A stretch of DNA of 11,305 nt, taken from contig JAAAVE010000464.1 of NCBI GenBank assembly GCA_015679605.1, forward strand, positions 7,303-18,607, read 5' to 3'. Shown in pieces: positions 7,845-11,305 of this stretch. A program made the translations under genes and the position numbers. The notes beneath the pieces were generated by a model. It made no database searches. It worked only from the letters and a program-made list of their open reading frames with translations, and was not told where the DNA came from. This DNA is from Podila epigama. Lineage: Eukaryota; Mortierellomycota; Mortierellomycetes; Mortierellales; Mortierellaceae. How positions within the stretch are numbered: the stretch's first letter is position 1; each line of letters begins with the position of its first letter.

Positions 7845-10800
7845 ATGCCAAGGGAATCTTCAGTATGTTCACTCCTCAGCCTGAACTCGAGGCTCATTTG
7901 CGACTCAGTCAACTTTTAGTTTGGCATGTTCAATTGCCCACTCGGTCACACGCTCACACAACATACGCGCTCTCTTCCTCTATCATACACCAAATATTCT
8001 AACCTTCCTAATACCTGTTTGTGATATATCTTTTGTTAGAGAGCGGCAGTAATCCCTACCAGGAGTGCGCCAGCTCGTTCGGCAAAGACGCGCTCTGCTG
8101 CGAATACCGCGTCAATGTACAAGGAAGCGCAAGAATACGTCGAAGTGTCATCAGATAGTGTATCAGACGAGATCAGTGACCCTGAAGATATTATTGACTC
8201 TACGGACCATGACGAGGAAGAGGATTCTATTGAAGAAGAGCTTGAGCCAAAACAGAGATCAACAAGACGCAGCACCACTGGTAACAAACGCGACGCCAAA
8301 GCTACAGAGGTGAAATCACGAAAGAAAACAACTGCGGAGGCTTCATCGTCTTCAAGGGCAAAGGGCAAAGACAAGGAAACAGTAGGAAAGAGCACTCAGC
8401 AAACCATCACCAGCAAACCATTGCCAAAAGGTGGACGTGTAGCTGACGATAGCTCGCCGGTACTAGCAAAGAAGACGTCAGTTAAGCGAAAAATCAGTGA
8501 GACAAAGTTTTCACCCTTGGAACTAGGCCAACATTCACCGTCATCATCTGGAACATCCTCCGCGCGTAGACAAGTCCGGTCATCACCCTCGACAAACAGG
8601 AGAGGTATGCTGTTCAGTTTCTTCTTGCGTGTTCGTAGATTTCGGGAAAGCAAAAAAAAAAAAAGGTGGCCCAAATCGACAAGGAGGGGCTAATCATTTC
8701 GTTTTCTACAAATCTTCTTTATTCTTCCGACAACATGTTAGCTTTCGATGCTTTGGACGACCAGTGGACTGAAAAGTATGCACCCAGGGACACATCAGAA
8801 CTGGCTGTTAATAATACCAAAATCGACCAAGTTCGGGAATGGCTTCGTATATACACTGTAAGTTGTGAGTACAAGCGGTACAACAGTATGGTTTACCACT
8901 GAAGCGAAGACGAGAGAAAAAGAATCATGAACAAACTAGCATTACGGTTTGCAATGAATTAGGACCCAAGGAGATCACGCGAGGCGGCTGGCTTTGGAGG
9001 TGCGATACTTGTGTTGACAGGCCCTGCAGGCTCGGGAAAGACGGTAGTGATTCAGATGTTGGCCAAGGAGATGGGACTAGAGATTGTCGAGTGGATAAAC
9101 AATGTCAATGAGAACAATATTATCCGACGCCCAACCTTGCCTGGTCAAGATTCATGGAGGTCAAGCTCGTTTGACGACGGTGAGATACGAACACTGTCCT
9201 GCAAAGTTTCGAAGTGGATGCCACGACATTGGTATTGACTTTCCGCTTGATTCCATTTTCGGCGGTTAGAGTATGTACCGGTGATGAATGCGTTCCAAGA
9301 GTTTTTCACAAGAGCTCATAGGTTCAATCCCCTCTTGTTGGGAGACAGTACAGATGGCAGCAAGCCGCCAACAGAGGCACCAAGAAGTGCCTCAGGAAAG
9401 AAGAATATCATCCTGATCGAAGATCTGCCACCTATCTCTGCATATTCCTCTCGCAAGATTTTTCAGGAAACAATTCTAAACTTTGCCAACACACGAAGTA
9501 GCACGTCATCCGTTTTGGTCATTATCATCAGCGATGTATTTTCAAAGCAGAGCACGGAACTTTTGTTTTCCAGCAACGAGAACCGAGAGCAGGCACTTTC
9601 GATCCGCACCTTGCTGCCGGCAGCACTACTGGACAGGCTGGATTCGGGAGTGAAAACCACAGGGCGTGTCAAGCAAATCAAGTGAGTCGTTATTCTCACA
9701 ATCAATTTATACTCTTTGTTGTAGAGTGTAACAACTTGCACTAATGATCTTGTCTGTCTCCTTCTCAGATTTAACGCCATTGCTATGCGATTCATGACCA
9801 AGGCGATCAATGCGATTGTGAATGAAGAGTTTGTACACAAACGGAGTTTTGCACCCGAGAAAGAAGAGATTGACCAACTCATTGAAATACACGGAGGTGA
9901 TATTCGTGCCGTGATCAACTCGCTTCAATTCTTGTGCTCGCTACCATTGACTTCGAGACGTCGTTACAGAGAAGCGGCGCGAATATTGGAGGAAGACCCA
10001 TATGTCGACCCGGACATGAAGTATGTTGATTGTTGTCAATGCATGTGTCATGATACATGTTTATTTTTATCGATACGGATGCATCGGCTTTAACCATTCT
10101 CACCCCCAACTATCTTTATTGCATCCGCAAACATAGAATGCAATATGGGCAGGATTCTTCGCTAGGAATCTTTCACGCTGTAGCGAAAGTGCTCTATAAC
10201 AAACGTAAGTCGTATAAAAGTCTATAGCTCGTATGCCGGTGTTAGCATGTATCGAGTTCCTTTATATAGTTGCATAACTTTTTAATATTTTCCAAATAGG
10301 CGACTGGTCCAACTATGAAGAATATGACCTGGATATCATAAAGATTCCACCGCAGGACTTCAAGGATCACAAACTTCGCCCAAAACTACACTTCAACCCA
10401 GAAAAGGTATTTCTTTGCGTAAAGAGTAAGATGTCATTTTTTTTCTTCTATGTCGAGTTTGTTCACCAAGAGCAAAATATTATCATTTATTTAGGATCTC
10501 ATCGAAAAGCTGCCTGTGGAACCAGATCTATTCACTTTGATGCTTCATCAAAACTATGCGCGACATTTGAATGATATTTTCGAGTGCAGCACGGCCATGG
10601 ATTATCTTTGTATCTCGGAGCAGTTCTCAAGCCCACCCAATGTTGTAAGTTGCCTTACCATGTATTAACTACTGAACGGCGTGGCATACTCTCCAGGACT
10701 AAGTACAATTTTGATCCATAATGCTATAGAACTTTGCACAGATGGCTCAAATGCAGCCTTACATGACAAGTCTGGCAGTTCGAAGTGTGCTATTTGCACC

Positions 10801-11305
10801 GACGCGTCCTAGTCGCTCATTAGGCTCTCATAAGACAGCATGGTGGCCTGAACTCTTTAGTATCAACAAAGTCCAGAGAACCAACGACCAGAGTTTTTCT
10901 GAGGTGGCGGTAGATTTGAGAGGTGAAGAGGCCAAAGGTCTTTCATCGGGTCATATCACAGGACCAGGTATGTTACATGCCTTTTTTTGTGTGTTATTCA
11001 TTTTGAGCATTCGAGAATATATTTTTTCTGACATCGAGGTTCTGAATATTGTGCACTCTTTTGTAGGGTTCTTTCCCAAGGCGGTTGTGCGTGAAGAAAT
11101 TGTCCCAATGTTGAGCAGGTGTGCGAGCGCTAATCCGTATTTGTCCATCTTTCAAAAGATTCGGCCAAGCTCCAAGGCATTTATTCGGAGCGTTGCAGGA
11201 GTATATGGAAGAAAGAGTGGTGTCAGTGCAAGAGAGTTTGGTGAAGGAGATGAAGGCTTTCTGGAAGAGATTACGGTCAATGACGAAGGAGGAGGAGGAG
11301 GAGGA
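7845..11305 (+). CDS. rad17: RAD17/RAD24 checkpoint clamp loader subunit, 3' end missing
   Basis: Exons 7845-7862, 8040-8604, 8742-8857, 8963-9179, 9270-9681, 9769-10020, 10137-10204, 10300-10406, 10495-10644, 10730-10967 and 11067 to the edge encode 794 codons with all phases matched. Exon 1 carries only MPRESS, then donor GTATGT. Residues about 7-195 are acidic then Lys/Ser-rich and look disordered. The AAA+ part starts QWTEKYAPRDTSELAV (about 202-217), has Walker A GPAGSGKT (about 253-260) and Walker B-like IILIEDLP (about 352-359), followed by RTLLPAALLDRL, GRVKQIKFNAIAMRF and IHGGDIRAVINSLQFL (sensor 2 region). These match the Rad17 family, and ELAV after the YAP motif separates it from RFC1. 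Rad17 with RFC2-5 loads the 9-1-1 clamp at damaged DNA in the nucleus. The C-terminal helical part reaches a (GGA)6 run and is cut by the window. Confidence 0.92.
8652..8664 (+). repeat. A13 tract in RAD17 intron 2
   Basis: Thirteen A lie inside the 137-nt second intron (8605-8741), well upstream of the acceptor. Simple repeat. Confidence 0.8.
11288..11305 (+). repeat. in-frame (GGA)6 run, poly-Gly in RAD17
   Basis: The last 18 bases are six GGA codons in the RAD17 frame, coding for Gly after an acidic stretch. The run continues to the edge and may extend beyond it. Trinucleotide length variation here would change protein length without shifting the frame. Confidence 0.85.

Noticed and set aside
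8036-8395. Minus-strand Ser-rich frame of 119 aa opposite RAD17 exon 2.
   Set aside because: It is the mirror of the acidic, Ser-rich N-terminus of RAD17, with composition explained by antisense reading of GAA/GAT/TCA codons.
4206-10788. ACGCGT (MCB-like) hexamers near 4207 and 10782.
   Set aside because: One lies inside an intron of the deubiquitinase and one inside a RAD17 coding exon, so neither is placed to act as a promoter element.
1-11305. CRISPR arrays, insertion sequences, transposase or reverse-transcriptase fragments, tRNA or rRNA genes.
   Set aside because: No regularly spaced repeats, long terminal repeats or paired long inverted repeats, cloverleaf sequences or mobile-element protein motifs were seen on either strand.

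Overview
The window looks like nuclear DNA of an intron-rich fungus. It holds five protein-coding genes on both strands, broken by about 34 short introns, mostly 74-137 nt. Donors are GTAAGT- or GTATGT-like, branch sites are CTAAY-like, and acceptors follow pyrimidine-rich stretches. The introns, compact spacing and a USP35/USP38-type deubiquitinase suggest an early-diverging fungus of the Mortierella/Mucoromycota kind. That placement is inferred from gene style, with no database search. No bacterial operon, mobile element, CRISPR array, rRNA or tRNA was seen.

Layout, left to right. (1) 215-902, minus: a mitochondrially targeted LEA-like protein whose targeting presequence lies on a separate first exon. 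(2) 903-1492: a divergent promoter region with low-complexity tracts, a perfect hairpin and an E-box. (3) 1493-2692, plus: a flavin reductase-like FMN-binding protein in three exons. (4) 2818-3502, minus: a Bet1/Sft1-family Qc-SNARE in four exons, the first intron best explained as GC-AG. (5) 3671-7631, minus: a USP35/USP38-like ubiquitin-specific protease in 19 exons, about 768 aa, with a complete catalytic triad. (6) 7632-7844: a 213-bp divergent promoter with an E2F-like site. (7) 7845 to the right edge, plus: the checkpoint clamp loader RAD17/RAD24 in 11 exons, cut off at the window end after 794 codons.

All exon models were built by hand. Each junction was checked for GT(GC)/AG dinucleotides and for codon phase, and exon lengths were summed to whole codons. 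Phase agrees at every junction, so the products are well supported even though no single open frame shows them. The genes do not form one pathway. The notable couplings are two head-to-head pairs: LEA with flavin reductase (both with mitochondrial-looking N-termini) and the deubiquitinase with RAD17 (a DNA-damage checkpoint gene with an E2F-like site in the shared promoter). I found no clearly new biological system. The points most worth a second look are the GC-AG micro-exon, the alternative in-phase acceptors in the deubiquitinase, the split-presequence LEA protein and the E2F-like divergent promoter.
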